Shown: positions 10,401 through 19,158, counted from the first letter of the stretch. The stretch: 64,000 nt of DNA from Mermis nigrescens (GCA_036768485.1 JAVLUZ010000154.1:635308-699307); one strand, 5' to 3'. Notes: generated by a model not told the origin, from the letters alone. Program-made: numbers and translations.

Positions 10401-11625
10401 CAGCTAAGATTAACTCTTCGCCATTTGAATCAACTTCAGCTTCAACAGCTGCGCTGGTCGACTGCCCTTGTGGTGGCTTGCTAGTCGACAATGGTATGCG
10501 TACTTTGGCTTTCGGACCACTAGCCTTAATGTACAACTCATCGCCTACGAAAGAAACCGACATGGGCTTTCTATCGTCAGTAATGCGATTATCCTGCGAG
10601 CACCCTTCTATCAATATGAAAACATCGATAGTTATGAGGGCGTCCATCGCTAGATAATGCTGCATGTCCCGAGTTAAGGGTAAGCTCCACGCCTGTCCGA
10701 AGTTTCCAGGCGCGTTCGGATCAATATACATGTCGAAAAAGAATTCTGCCAAGCGCTTTAACGAATGCGATTGCGCTTTAATGCGTAAACGACGAGTAAA
10801 TGTTCTCGCCAACGGCTGAATGTCGATGAAATTTGCAATAAATGGGTCTTTCCAGTGCAGTTTATTGCGAATTTCTGCATCCGGAATTGCAACAATTTCC
10901 TCGAATGTTGGCCCGTAGACATGGAAATACGCAAGTCGATCTTGCGTCGGGTCATAACACACCATATACACGTTAGGTAAGCGTGTTTCGAGCAACTGGT
11001 GAAGCCCGAACGGAGGTTGCGGAAACTTCGCTAGATCCCAACAGAACACATGGCCAGTCGCGCTCGCAACTTGGACGTAGCGTACGAATGGGCCATGGAG
11101 GTCCTGGTAAGTGGGACATAGTTGCTGAAAACGCAGGTCCCAGGTCTTATAATGCCTGCCCTTTCTGTCATTCACAAATTCAGAGTCGTAGCCTAAAAAT
11201 AAAGTGCCATTAGTCATATTCGATGGCTGAATTAACGCCAAAATGGCGCCAAACGACGTCTGGTCGTCGGAGACTAAGACGGTGGGTAAAAGCCTATTCT
11301 TTGGTACGCGAGGGGTTACCAAAGGACTTCTACCAAGCCGATTCTCCCACCAGAGTTGTTGATCATTTATGCGCTTTCTGTGATTTGCGATTTTATGTGT
11401 TGCTTTATGCTTTACCCATTTTGCGGTAAGTGATTCGAGACCGCCAACACGGCGATTATCGTGTTGCGGCAGCGGGTTGGGTACGACCAATCCCCGCTCT
11501 AAAGCCATACTGGTCAACGCCGAACGAAACTCATCTAGGGACGCGGGAACACGTCCCTCGAATTTGCATCGGCGACCAGCTGCTTCCAACAATGCCTCCT
11601 TGCTGGGGGTACCTTGTGCAGCCAT
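7477..11625 (-). CDS. Retrotransposon ORF3: DEDDy 3'-5' exonuclease domain plus long low-complexity tail
   Basis: 1382 codons, third ORF of the element, in the position where retroviruses have env. Residues about 140-345 resemble the RNase D/WRN type of DEDDy exonuclease. Motif I is GYDSEF (D147, E149). A motif II candidate is D229 in YDPTQDRLAYF. FIDIQPLA then SLKRLAEFFFD match the region before motif III in the family. Motif III is HYLAMDA (Y324, D328, the Y-x3-D of DEDDy). By family knowledge such domains remove nucleotides from 3' ends of DNA or RNA with two metal ions. Residues about 350-640 are Pro/Ser/Thr/Gln-rich. Residues about 660-1000 form an unrecognised, globular-looking segment, and the C-terminus is very rich in Arg, Gln, Ser and Tyr with an acidic patch. 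No signal peptide or membrane segment is visible, so it is not an envelope. The ATG (ACCCATGG) overlaps the end of pol by 91 nt in the -1 frame. Confidence 0.85.
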   Translation of the reverse strand: MAAQGTPSKEALLEAAGRRCKFEGRVPASLDEFRSALTSMALERGLVVPNPLPQHDNRRVGGLESLTAKWVKHKATHKIANHRKRINDQQLWWENRLGRSPLVTPRVPKNRLLPTVLVSDDQTSFGAILALIQPSNMTNGTLFLGYDSEFVNDRKGRHYKTWDLRFQQLCPTYQDLHGPFVRYVQVASATGHVFCWDLAKFPQPPFGLHQLLETRLPNVYMVCYDPTQDRLAYFHVYGPTFEEIVAIPDAEIRNKLHWKDPFIANFIDIQPLARTFTRRLRIKAQSHSLKRLAEFFFDMYIDPNAPGNFGQAWSLPLTRDMQHYLAMDALITIDVFILIEGCSQDNRITDDRKPMSVSFVGDELYIKASGPKAKVRIPLSTSKPPQGQSTSAAVEAEVDSNGEELILAEDFYCPAPQQQVAIAAATTIASVTEALAHANVFDNPDLQVQASQTVADTVSGPVNAPDTEPKSKPTSTSTPASVFSSQTDIPYDSPMLGVEPSISTEDDDLSPKRLVMALSDTEAETQANVSPPRVTRGAMARKGIVTVSQPIVSQSLAAVQQAPLGISALGPLPTLQPVGAEQQADPDVIMTDIIGFPPQPQRTLAAHEVPHVALYTQVTTQPVSQGTTAPDTRFTAPMAMTGVSSTVANLQSQATQSQPSNMEVAIPAHVQAIRDQMAANDSARIQNRSRYVQHFFTMMENMTREPPCIIAPVVLHDLRSYLGEVAGSRLYDQLVEAAQVYFDRVYAIHLQYANSTDSPSRPLVWSTLAQPLADADREPAPRFISDMSVFNRLFYPDQYFVRIRFFITTGMMLYEVPLEYLVVHPHLDAPSKVIDGVTHQISPDLYPHRMSPAPDHLAPILIPTRQMVDIFDTFREFQSLYESEYRHMTVFSSIDVMRATALLEFLDRKFHYFAYAYGNAGIGWRMTEQLRRMLRVAFLGESYTPSPREAFPEFPDLTARIKSPHVLHNMIRQIRLATDPALEVPAQFDRFRGRQKSVFYLKHRIRDELEKICKERRQASSQDPSGSAASLDMPEVDLSLEAQIAMRRTRMTIEQRDRENLATEMPRRATKLRAAGSLAETSEVCHMPEDEHKAKLNRFYDTKSEHTLRRLKNLEKQRVRRLVQAEVAAKLKARLGQRGSRRQDPQSSRQRYAQTHHRSQSQAQQQTQVKPHVQQYTRPQTQPRQQQQFTESRERSEAYSQADAGHLSRSRQQQPYEYRRPPQSNRGTHRGRSQSRQRQQWDQYQSPLEQSQPATGGYQPQPRPGPLLPKPWPVTQQQQRPREPSRQRTYGFTPEQLFTPTPPIPRRYADDYEDDDDFEDDDRPVDPHRRLRQHLYGRRQSPYQYRERSNTRREPESDQEYFQRQRRRGKSYGSKAKYRDEY

Positions 11626-14600
11626 GGGTCTGCAAAAGGAAAAACATTAGATAATGGTACGGCATGTGCTGTTTTAGAACCATTTAATAAACGTACAGGC
11701 GCGCAGTCCTTAGCTTTTTGTTCCCTGCCCGGTAAATCCTCAAAACTTATGACAACTGCCGGGGCAAGAGGGCGATGTGGTAACTTTACCAACACAAAAT
11801 CGCCAGGGACATACGCGTGTTTTTCCACAATTAAGTCAGAATAAGGTAATTTAGGTTCAGGCAAAAGTCTATTCCTGTGAACGTGATGAATAATAAGAGG
11901 GTTATAGACATATGCAATTTTCGCAGTTTCAGGCGTAGGTAAGTCAATAATCCGATAGGGACCAACACGCTTGGGTGATAGTTTACCGATTTCAGGTTGA
12001 ATGACTGAAGTATTATTGAGGTAGACTATATCCGAGAGATTAAAATTTGTGTGCGTTACGGCTTTGTCATATTGCGATTTTTGCTGCTTACGCGCTTGAG
12101 ATAAATTTTGAGACGCGATTTCATGCAGATCCTGCAAAGTCAGCTTTAAATCAATGACGTATTTTTCCGCAACAGATGGTAAATTCGGATTTATCACGAA
12201 GTCATTTATGAGTAAAGTGTCAAGAGGAAATGCTGGTTCGCGACCATAAAGCATTTCAAAAGGAGATATATTAGTTGATGATTGTGGAGTCGCGCGGTAT
12301 GCAAATAATGCGAAGGGTAAAAATTGTTCCCAATCATACTGTGATCGCGCACTCAGCTTAGACAAACCATCAATCAATGTACGATTATAACGTTCCACCA
12401 ACCCATCACACTGGGGGTGATATGGGGTTGTAAATATTTTTTGAACGTTTAATAGTTTACAAACTTCCGAAATTAGGGTAGATGTAAAATTTGACCCCTG
12501 ATCTGTCAAAAATTTCTTGGGGACTCCATAACGTGGTATAATTTCTCTTAGTAATAGATTCGCAATAGTTGTTGCTTTTATATCAGAAACAGCAAAAGCT
12601 TCCACGTATTTTGTAAAATAATCCATAAAAACTACAATTTGGTCATTTCCGGAGGGAGATCGCGGCATATGCAAACAATCGCACGCAATGAGTTCAAAGG
12701 GCGCGGATACTTCGATTGGTTGCAACGGAACGGATGTGGAATTTAATGCGACCTTACGTTGTAAGCACACATCACAATTCCTACACCACGCGATTACATC
12801 ATTTTCCATACGCGGCCACCAATAACGCATTTGTATGGCGGGCAAGATTTTGCGCGATGAAAAATGAGCTCCGAAAATAGAGTCATGAAATTCCGTTAAT
12901 ATGAAGCGACGCAAAGATTTGGGTATGACGATTTGATGAACGACAGTTGGTGAACGCTTAGGTTGAAAACGACAAAAAAGTACATCGTTTACGAGAAAAA
13001 ATTCGTCACGATATTTTTTCGTTGTTAAGTCATTCAATGCGATACGAATTTTATGCAATTCGTCATCTGCACGTTGCTCAGCGAGTAAACGCGCAGGTGT
13101 TAGCATTTCAGCTTTTTCTGCATCGGTAAGTAACAAGCGTTCGCGAAATGTAGGTGGTTTAGAATTAATAGGATCGGTTTGCGCAGTAGGATTATTATTT
13201 TGTGCGTTTGGATGATTAATTGGCGCAGTAGGGGTATTATCGCACGATCGTTCAGGTGGAACCGATTCGTCATCTGACTCAGAATCTTCGGATTCTAAAT
13301 TTGCGATGTTAACGATATTTTTGCGCTCTACTTTATATTTGCGTTCTGCATGATCATATTTAGGATGACGTGAAAGAAGATCAGCTGCGCAGTTATATGC
13401 ACCAGGAACGTAAACGATATCATATTCGTATTCCTGTAATTTGAGACCCCAACGGCGTAAACGACTCGATGGGTCTTTAACATTTACTAGCCAGGTTAAC
13501 GCTTGATGATCCGTTTCGACAATGAATTTTTTACCGTAAAGATAATGTCGATAATGCTTGATGGCCCACACTACCGCTAGCGCTTCTTTTTCTGAAGTAG
13601 CATAATTACATTCAGCAGAATTTAGCACGCGACTAGCGTAGCTAAGAATAAAGCGACTTTTGGATGGTAAATGCTTTTGCGTCAAAATAGCACCTAACGC
13701 ATAGTTACTTGCGTCAGTTGTTAAAATAAATTGGTGCTCATGATCGAATTTTGGTAATTGCAAAATAGGTGGAGATGTAAATGCTTTCTTCAGAAGCTCA
13801 AAAGCGGTTTGGTGCTCAGCCTTCCAGCAAAATTCGACATCTTTACGTAGAAGATGGAATAGCGGTTTAGCGATTTTAGCGAGATCTTTAACGAATTTCT
13901 TAAACCATTGGACTAAGCCAAGAAATTTCTGCACGGATTTAACGGTTTTTGGTACGGGAAACGAGATTAAATCTGCGACTTTAGACATATCGGGAGCGAT
14001 GCCCATTGCACTGATGCTGTGGCCAAGAAATTTTACCTCTGCATGCGCGAGATGGCATTTATCAGGCTTGACACGTAAGTTTGCCTTTTTAAGAGCAATG
14101 AAGACATTTTCGAGATCTTTTAAATGTTCTTCGAAAGTACGTGAAAAAATAATTATGTCATCGATGTAAACGAGACAAGATTTCCAATTTAGACCTGCGA
14201 GCACAAGCTCCATTAGTCTTTGAAAATCTGCGGGCGCATTCTTTAAACCAAAAGGTAAAACTTCAAATTCGTAATGACCAACAGGACATATAAATGCTGT
14301 TTTTTCGCGAGATTTATTATCGAGTGGAATTTGCCAATATCCAGATTTCAAATCTAGTGTGCTAAAATATGCAGCACTGCCTAAAGTATCAAAATAATCG
14401 TCTAATTGTGGAAGAGGGTAAACTTGCGTTTTAGTAACGTCATTTAACCGTCGATAATCGACGACTGGCCTAAGGGAACCGTCCTTTTTCCCAATGAGAA
14501 ATAATGGACTTGCCCATGGGCTAGTTGTAGGTCGAATAATTTTATCCGCAAGCATTTCATTTATAATTTTCTGCATAGATTCTCTTCTAGAATGCTCAAC

Positions 14601-16355
14601 ACGGTAAGTTTTTCCAACAACGGGTGGATTATCCCCTGTGTCAATATGATGTTTCATCAAGGGGGTACGACCGAGAGGTTCATTTTTTAATGCAAAAATT
14701 GAGTCGTATTTTAAGCAAAGTTCACGAATTTGTTGCTGCTGTCTAGAATTAACGGCGGAGCCGTTTAAAGCTTTATTTATTGATGCAAAAAGTTCTGGTG
14801 TCCTATCATCAAAGGATGAAACATGTGACACGACTTCGGCATCAGTGGTTAAAGAACCTATTATTTCACCAGAGTCAATGCGAATTGGTGCTTTAGAGAT
14901 GTTACAGACGCGAACAGGTATTAGAGGTTGTGAAGCATCGACTATAGACGGAGCAACAAAAAGTGAAGTTTTTTCCATAAAATCGGGATTAGGTTCGAAT
15001 AATGCGAAATCAAAAGTGCAAGAACCGTGACTTATATAGCCAGGTGTAATTAGTTCATGCCTAGGTTGTATAATAACAGGCTCAGGTAACGAAACATGCA
15101 CACACACAACACCAGAGGTAGTTGCGTTGGGTTTTGCGCGAAATTGCAATTTTTCGTGAGATGAAAGTAAATTAACCTTTATGCCGTTTATAAAAGCACA
15201 ACGCTCAATAGGATTAACCCACATGAGTGCGGATTCGCAAAAATCATATCCTAAGAGCATGTCTTCCGGCAAGTGATCAATTATAGCTACTGAGGTAGAA
15301 ATAGATTGTTCCGCGATTGTTAAAGTCATATTTACTTTATAGCGAACGACTGCGGTGATTTCGCCTACACCATGCACGACTTGTGAAACTTGCTTAGGTG
15401 GTAAATTAAAACCAAGACGTAAGAATGCTGATGTGGTCATCATGGTGACCTGTGAACCTGTGTCTATCAGAGCAGGTACGTCAACGCCATGAACTTTAAC
15501 GAGAATAGTGGGTAAATTTGTCCCAGCATGACTTACGATAGGAATATTAGGATCGAAAATCTTAGATGGAGGTAGATTAATTTTTTCGTAAGTTGCAAGA
15601 CGACGTTGTAGACGTTCGTACTCTTCAAGAAATTCTTGCGACGCGAAGAAATTAGGACGCGCGCTAGATTCTTGGTCTTTCGCAGTAACCGTGTTCACAT
15701 CACGAGGAGATGTAAGGGTTGGCTGCGGTGGGGGCACATTCATGGCGGGTTGGTTGTCTGCAGTGTATGTGACATACGGGCGATTGAAATTATTATCGCT
15801 GCGATAACTAGAGTTATAGTATGTGCCACGTTGTTCATTAGGAAATTGCACAAAAGGTGTATTTTGGCGCGATTGGTTATTATAACGATTATCGTAATGC
15901 GAATTTTGATAATTAGCACGCGAATTTTGGTAATGATCATTACGATTTTGCCAAAAATTCGATCGTGATTGCTTTGCTTCAAAGCGATTATCATTATTCG
16001 CATAGTTAGATGAACGATGTTGACTAGAATTACGATAGCGTGATTGAGAACGATGCCTATTCTGCGAATTCGAACGCGATGGCGAACGATTTTGTCGCAA
16101 AAAAGAACGCGATTGGCTGCGATTGCGCGCCATAGAATTAGTATTCCGATCAGCTTGATTATTAAAATTAGCATTATTAGACGTTTCTTGCCTTTGACGC
16201 GTGAAGCATTCCTCATAAATGTGACCTATGCGCTTGCAAAAGGTACAATATTTACGAGAAGAATTTTCTGGTTTCTCAGCACGCGATGAGCGATGAAACG
16301 TTCGATGACGTGAACGATTTGGATCATTTTGGTTAGATGCGCTGAGGAGTATCTT
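11535..16355 (-). CDS. pol: Retrotransposon pol: nucleocapsid knuckle, protease, RT, RNase H, integrase
   Basis: The frame is open from just after a TAA at 16356-16358; its first ATG is at 16133. Upstream of that ATG lies a CCHC zinc knuckle (C-x2-C-x4-H-x4-C, about 16206-16247), so translation probably enters from gag. Counting from the ATG at 16133: aspartic protease DTGS at residues 224-227; reverse transcriptase with LPFGLKNAP and YIDD at 656-659; RNase H acidic residues D807, E850, D875; integrase zinc finger with H1083, H1090, C1120, C1123; catalytic D1152, D1211 and E1247 (D-x35-E); then a GPY-type segment (RVGPYRII). This order defines Ty3/Gypsy. The catalytic motifs are intact. The frame is -1 relative to gag and overlaps it by about 130 nt. 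I see no canonical slippery heptamer. Confidence 0.95.
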   Translation of the reverse strand, partial: KILLSASNQNDPNRSRHRTFHRSSRAEKPENSSRKYCTFCKRIGHIYEECFTRQRQETSNNANFNNQADRNTNSMARNRSQSRSFLRQNRSPSRSNSQNRHRSQSRYRNSSQHRSSNYANNDNRFEAKQSRSNFWQNRNDHYQNSRANYQNSHYDNRYNNQSRQNTPFVQFPNEQRGTYYNSSYRSDNNFNRPYVTYTADNQPAMNVPPPQPTLTSPRDVNTVTAKDQESSARPNFFASQEFLEEYERLQRRLATYEKINLPPSKIFDPNIPIVSHAGTNLPTILVKVHGVDVPALIDTGSQVTMMTTSAFLRLGFNLPPKQVSQVVHGVGEITAVVRYKVNMTLTIAEQSISTSVAIIDHLPEDMLLGYDFCESALMWVNPIERCAFINGIKVNLLSSHEKLQFRAKPNATTSGVVCVHVSLPEPVIIQPRHELITPGYISHGSCTFDFALFEPNPDFMEKTSLFVAPSIVDASQPLIPVRVCNISKAPIRIDSGEIIGSLTTDAEVVSHVSSFDDRTPELFASINKALNGSAVNSRQQQQIRELCLKYDSIFALKNEPLGRTPLMKHHIDTGDNPPVVGKTYRVEHSRRESMQKIINEMLADKIIRPTTSPWASPLFLIGKKDGSLRPVVDYRRLNDVTKTQVYPLPQLDDYFDTLGSAAYFSTLDLKSGYWQIPLDNKSREKTAFICPVGHYEFEVLPFGLKNAPADFQRLMELVLAGLNWKSCLVYIDDIIIFSRTFEEHLKDLENVFIALKKANLRVKPDKCHLAHAEVKFLGHSISAMGIAPDMSKVADLISFPVPKTVKSVQKFLGLVQWFKKFVKDLAKIAKPLFHLLRKDVEFCWKAEHQTAFELLKKAFTSPPILQLPKFDHEHQFILTTDASNYALGAILTQKHLPSKSRFILSYASRVLNSAECNYATSEKEALAVVWAIKHYRHYLYGKKFIVETDHQALTWLVNVKDPSSRLRRWGLKLQEYEYDIVYVPGAYNCAADLLSRHPKYDHAERKYKVERKNIVNIANLESEDSESDDESVPPERSCDNTPTAPINHPNAQNNNPTAQTDPINSKPPTFRERLLLTDAEKAEMLTPARLLAEQRADDELHKIRIALNDLTTKKYRDEFFLVNDVLFCRFQPKRSPTVVHQIVIPKSLRRFILTEFHDSIFGAHFSSRKILPAIQMRYWWPRMENDVIAWCRNCDVCLQRKVALNSTSVPLQPIEVSAPFELIACDCLHMPRSPSGNDQIVVFMDYFTKYVEAFAVSDIKATTIANLLLREIIPRYGVPKKFLTDQGSNFTSTLISEVCKLLNVQKIFTTPYHPQCDGLVERYNRTLIDGLSKLSARSQYDWEQFLPFALFAYRATPQSSTNISPFEMLYGREPAFPLDTLLINDFVINPNLPSVAEKYVIDLKLTLQDLHEIASQNLSQARKQQKSQYDKAVTHTNFNLSDIVYLNNTSVIQPEIGKLSPKRVGPYRIIDLPTPETAKIAYVYNPLIIHHVHRNRLLPEPKLPYSDLIVEKHAYVPGDFVLVKLPHRPLAPAVVISFEDLPGREQKAKDCAPVRLLNGSKTAHAVPLSNVFPFADPWLHKVPPARRHCWKQLVADANSRDVFPRP

Positions 16356-17161
16356 TTAGGTACTACGCTGCCTACTGGAGCAGCTGTTACCAATACGTAA
16401 GGCGTTACTGCCTTTTTATCCTCAAATTCTTTATTAGCAAATTCAGCGCTAAGCGCATTGTCCAAAAATTCAGCTAATGATGCCCTAGGTTTTTTATGAT
16501 ATGCCTCTTTCGAAATGTGTGGTAATAAACCTTGTTTTAGTTGATGTCGCATTAAATTATTGAAATGTGGCGAGTCAACTTCAAGATAGGGATCCGATTT
16601 AATTAACTCTTCGCGAAGCGAGAGATAATAAGCTTTAACCGATTCGTTAGGCTGCTGTTTGTGTGACAAAAAACGATTAAAGAGCGCACCGGTGTCCATA
16701 GGACAAAATTCGGTTATTAGCGCATGTTTCATTTTCGAATAAGATTGTTGTATATCAGCAGGTAACGAATGGTATAGACGCAAAACATAAGGGTCAAGAA
16801 ATCCAGTAGCGAATTTTAAACGATCAGCCTTGTCAATATCATAGGTATTGGCAAGCGATTCAAATTCTGCAAAATAAGCCTTTATATCCGATTTATCGCC
16901 GTCAAAAAATTTTTTATTTGCAATTGCAAATTGCATCTGCTGCAAAAATGGTCCGCGATTCAAGGAATCAGCGAGACGTGAATCACCACGCGAGCTTTCA
17001 GATGAAGAACCTGAACTATGCCTATGACGTCGTCTGCGCGATCGAGATTTGCGACGCGAGCGACGACTGCGCTGGGCGATCATAACTATTAGATGAGCTG
17101 TCGTCAGAAAATTTGACATGTTTTTTCCTACTGGACGATTCAGATTGAGGAGCAGCTTCAT
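16226..17161 (-). CDS. gag: Retrotransposon gag, main part (capsid region)
   Basis: A 311-codon frame. After an Arg/Ser-rich stretch (residues about 30-60) comes a retrotransposon-gag-like capsid region from about residue 68 (QMQFAIANKKFFDGDK; AYFAEFESLANTYDI; LPADIQQSYSKMKHALITEF; NESVKAYYLSLREELI). It packages the RNA and forms the particle. The last ~30 codons run out of frame with the zinc knuckle, which is read in the -1 (pol) frame. The annotated ATG is probably not the true start. Immediately upstream, coding-like sequence is in another frame until about 17075, and the first gag frame (17462-18580) has the same phase as this one. So this is the C-terminal half of a gag that is interrupted in this copy or expressed unusually. 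Confidence 0.8.
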   Translation of the reverse strand: MKLLLNLNRPVGKNMSNFLTTAHLIVMIAQRSRRSRRKSRSRRRRHRHSSGSSSESSRGDSRLADSLNRGPFLQQMQFAIANKKFFDGDKSDIKAYFAEFESLANTYDIDKADRLKFATGFLDPYVLRLYHSLPADIQQSYSKMKHALITEFCPMDTGALFNRFLSHKQQPNESVKAYYLSLREELIKSDPYLEVDSPHFNNLMRHQLKQGLLPHISKEAYHKKPRASLAEFLDNALSAEFANKEFEDKKAVTPYVLVTAAPVGSVVPKRYSSAHLTKMIQIVHVIERFIAHRVLRNQKILLVNIVPFASA

Positions 17162-17461
17162 TTTGCAAATTTGCAGATTCGTTATTAATACCAGATAAAT
17201 TTATCTCAACCGTTGCATTTCGATATTAGAAGAATGCAAGATAGGATTATTAGGTGGTATTTCCACTAATATATACAGCTGCACAATCCGCAAGACAGCT
17301 CAGTCCGAGTTGGTGACTATACAATGAACAAAGGTCAGCCCGGGTTAAGTATATATTTATTGAGAAATTATATTACTTTGAATACGGGGCTCGACAGACG
17401 TACAATACGCGGAGTAACCCATGTTAAAGTGAATATATTACTATGATTATTGTATTAACCA
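17162..17461 (-). other. Frame-broken segment inside gag
   Basis: 300 nt separating two gag frames of identical phase. On the minus strand, 17279-17479 (201 nt, starting inside the end of the first gag frame) is AT-rich, has stops and an AATAAA motif, and is bounded by GT (at 17479) and CAG (ending 17279). The positions are phase 0 on both sides, so it could be an intron or a small insertion. The next ~60 nt are open in the gag phase. Then about 17075-17220 reads as coding-like sequence only in the -1 frame (polar, Ser/Asn/Glu-rich) before the phase returns. Two compensating indels, programmed shifting or assembly errors would all look like this. Confidence 0.5.
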
Positions 17462-18580
17462 CTACCGGGCGTGACACACGTTTATAGGGTTAGGTACATA
17501 ATTATTGGGTAAGATTTCTCCTTGAGGTGGAAAATACTGCAGCGGTGGTGGATTTAGTTGCTGCTGCGAGTTCGCAATAGAAGGATTAGGTACGAAGGAA
17601 GGGGCATTACGATTTAATGGCAGCGAAGGCCGAGATCGCGACGTCTGCGAAATCGATACCGACGGCTGCGAAATCGTAGGTATATTCTCCGAAAAACCCG
17701 AGTTTTGCACTGATTGCAAACCCGTGTTTACAGGATTCTGTGACAAATTACAGATTTCCGGCGCGCGGTGCGTACAACTTTGAGAGATATTTTCTGGAAC
17801 AGTTTCCGAAGGTGAGCGTGAATTCGATGCTCTGTTGCTAGTAGACAACAGTGAAGATGCCCTATGCGTACTTTGCGCACGATTTGCACTTTGCGCATTG
17901 AATTCAGAAAAATTTGCACTATCGATTGAGTGGTTAACGCGCTCAGATACATTAGTTTCTATGCGATTCAGAACTGGTTGGGGTTTAAGCATAGTGCTTA
18001 GCTCCAAACGCAGTTTACGCATTTCATCCGCATTTTCCTTTTTATCTTGATCAACGCGCGTAGAAAGATCCGAAAATTGCAAATGAATAGCTTGTAGCGC
18101 TTTCAAAATAAGATCATTAGTCACATTAGCATTAGCACGCTCTCTGTCGGCATTCATGCAGCGACTATGATTACTTTCTACGTCAGAATCGTGATTTTCG
18201 CGTTCCGAACTGGTTTCAGGGTTATTTGCCGTGTTAATGGTAGTCGTATTATCGATCATTGTGTGACTTGATGAATTGTCAATATTAGGATCCGACCTAG
18301 TTAGCGAAGATTGATTAATGCGAGATCGCATGGTACTCAATGATAATTCGTCTTCGGACTGTGTATTACTCGCGGCATGTAGTGACGCGGGTAATTTATC
18401 ATTATTCGCCTTAGTCGTTACGTCTCTCGTAATTGTGTCATTACTCGCAGAATTACACGCGCTATTAGAGTCAACAGGCGCAGTAGGTAATTGGCGAGCT
18501 GAAACAGGTGGCGTAGAAGGTTTTTTCAATTTAGCGGGCGGTGTCCGCAAAACCTTTTTCCTGCCATTTTTAGGTGTCAA
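17462..18580 (-). CDS. Retrotransposon 5' ORF, probably N-terminal gag extension
   Basis: 372 codons, first long ORF after the leader. The N-terminus is Lys/Pro-rich (residues 1-35), followed by a Ser/Asn/Thr-rich low-complexity stretch to about 150. A predicted coiled coil lies at about 153-198 (LILKALQAIHLQFSDLSTRV, then charged heptads). A long Ser/Asn/Gln/Pro-rich region follows. I recognise no domain. Phase is the same as the capsid ORF downstream (17161-16226), which suggests one ancestral reading frame, with the coiled coil perhaps helping particle assembly. That role is inference. Confidence 0.65.
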   Translation of the reverse strand: MTPKNGRKKVLRTPPAKLKKPSTPPVSARQLPTAPVDSNSACNSASNDTITRDVTTKANNDKLPASLHAASNTQSEDELSLSTMRSRINQSSLTRSDPNIDNSSSHTMIDNTTTINTANNPETSSERENHDSDVESNHSRCMNADRERANANVTNDLILKALQAIHLQFSDLSTRVDQDKKENADEMRKLRLELSTMLKPQPVLNRIETNVSERVNHSIDSANFSEFNAQSANRAQSTHRASSLLSTSNRASNSRSPSETVPENISQSCTHRAPEICNLSQNPVNTGLQSVQNSGFSENIPTISQPSVSISQTSRSRPSLPLNRNAPSFVPNPSIANSQQQLNPPPLQYFPPQGEILPNNYVPNPINVCHAR

Positions 18581-19144
18581 AAATGTCGAGAAATGTGCCT
18601 TTGGGTAAAATAAATTTCAGTACGTCGGAATTTTTTCCCAAAATAAATGTTTCGAATTAGACCTTTGTCGATCCGAAAAACAGGTTTTTCCACGTAAATA
18701 GTACTTCCTTACGTGAAGTAAGATATACCTGACGTGAAATGATCGAAAGCAGATAGGACTAAGCCTAAAGCGCAAGAACGTGTACGTGGTTAGAAAAACA
18801 GTTAGGTAAGAACCTAAATGACGGAATTTCGTCGTCAGTTGAGAAGAATGATAAATCGTCGCCTGAGGGCTGACGTTTATAGAAAAATGAATATACGAGC
18901 GTGAGAGCTGCCTTCGTCGGTAGAGATCCGACGGAAATAGAAAAATAACGATGGCTTTACCACGATACACAAAATCTTTACCACGGACGCTTACTTAAAT
19001 TGCGCACTGCCACGATCGCGGTCGATACAACAACAAAGGTGAACGAAACGTTACACATTTTTAGATGGCCAAAATGATAATTTTTTGGATCGAAAAATAA
19101 TTTTACGATGATTGATCAGCTCGGCTGTAGCTAGCAGCCTAAAG
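18581..19144 (-). other. Retrotransposon 5' leader
   Basis: About 560 nt between the primer-binding-site candidate and the first gag ATG, where packaging signals would be expected. A 117-codon minus-strand ORF (18617-18970) is present but shows no recognisable family and is probably chance. Confidence 0.55.
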
Positions 19145-19158
19145 GAGGGAACATCCAA
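19145..19158 (-). promoter_or_regulatory. Primer-binding-site candidate
   Basis: On the minus strand the 5' LTR ends ..TTTACA and is followed by T then TGGATGTTCCCTCC. TGG complementary to a tRNA 3' CCA immediately after the LTR is the standard PBS arrangement. I cannot assign the tRNA with confidence from the sequence alone. Confidence 0.65.

Noticed and set aside
7477..11625. ORF3 as a retroviral-type envelope gene
   Set aside because: The position fits env, but there is no signal peptide, transmembrane segment or cleavage site, and the N-terminal half shows exonuclease motifs.
15636..16289. ORFs on both strands over the start of pol
   Set aside because: Shadows of the Asn/Arg/Ser-rich nucleocapsid-protease linker; composition is dominated by Ile/Met/Arg from shifted codons.
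16339..16357. Programmed -1 slippery site at the gag-pol overlap
   Set aside because: The CCTAAAAGA context is A-rich, but no X-XXY-YYZ heptamer in the gag frame was found in the overlap, so no site is called.
17279..17479. Solo LTR inserted in gag
   Set aside because: It has a TGTCACG start, an AATAAA and a possible CA end, but no flanking duplication could be found. Left as an unexplained segment.
18617..18970. 117-codon ORF in the retrotransposon leader
   Set aside because: No family resemblance. It lies where the untranslated leader is expected and differs in composition from gag.
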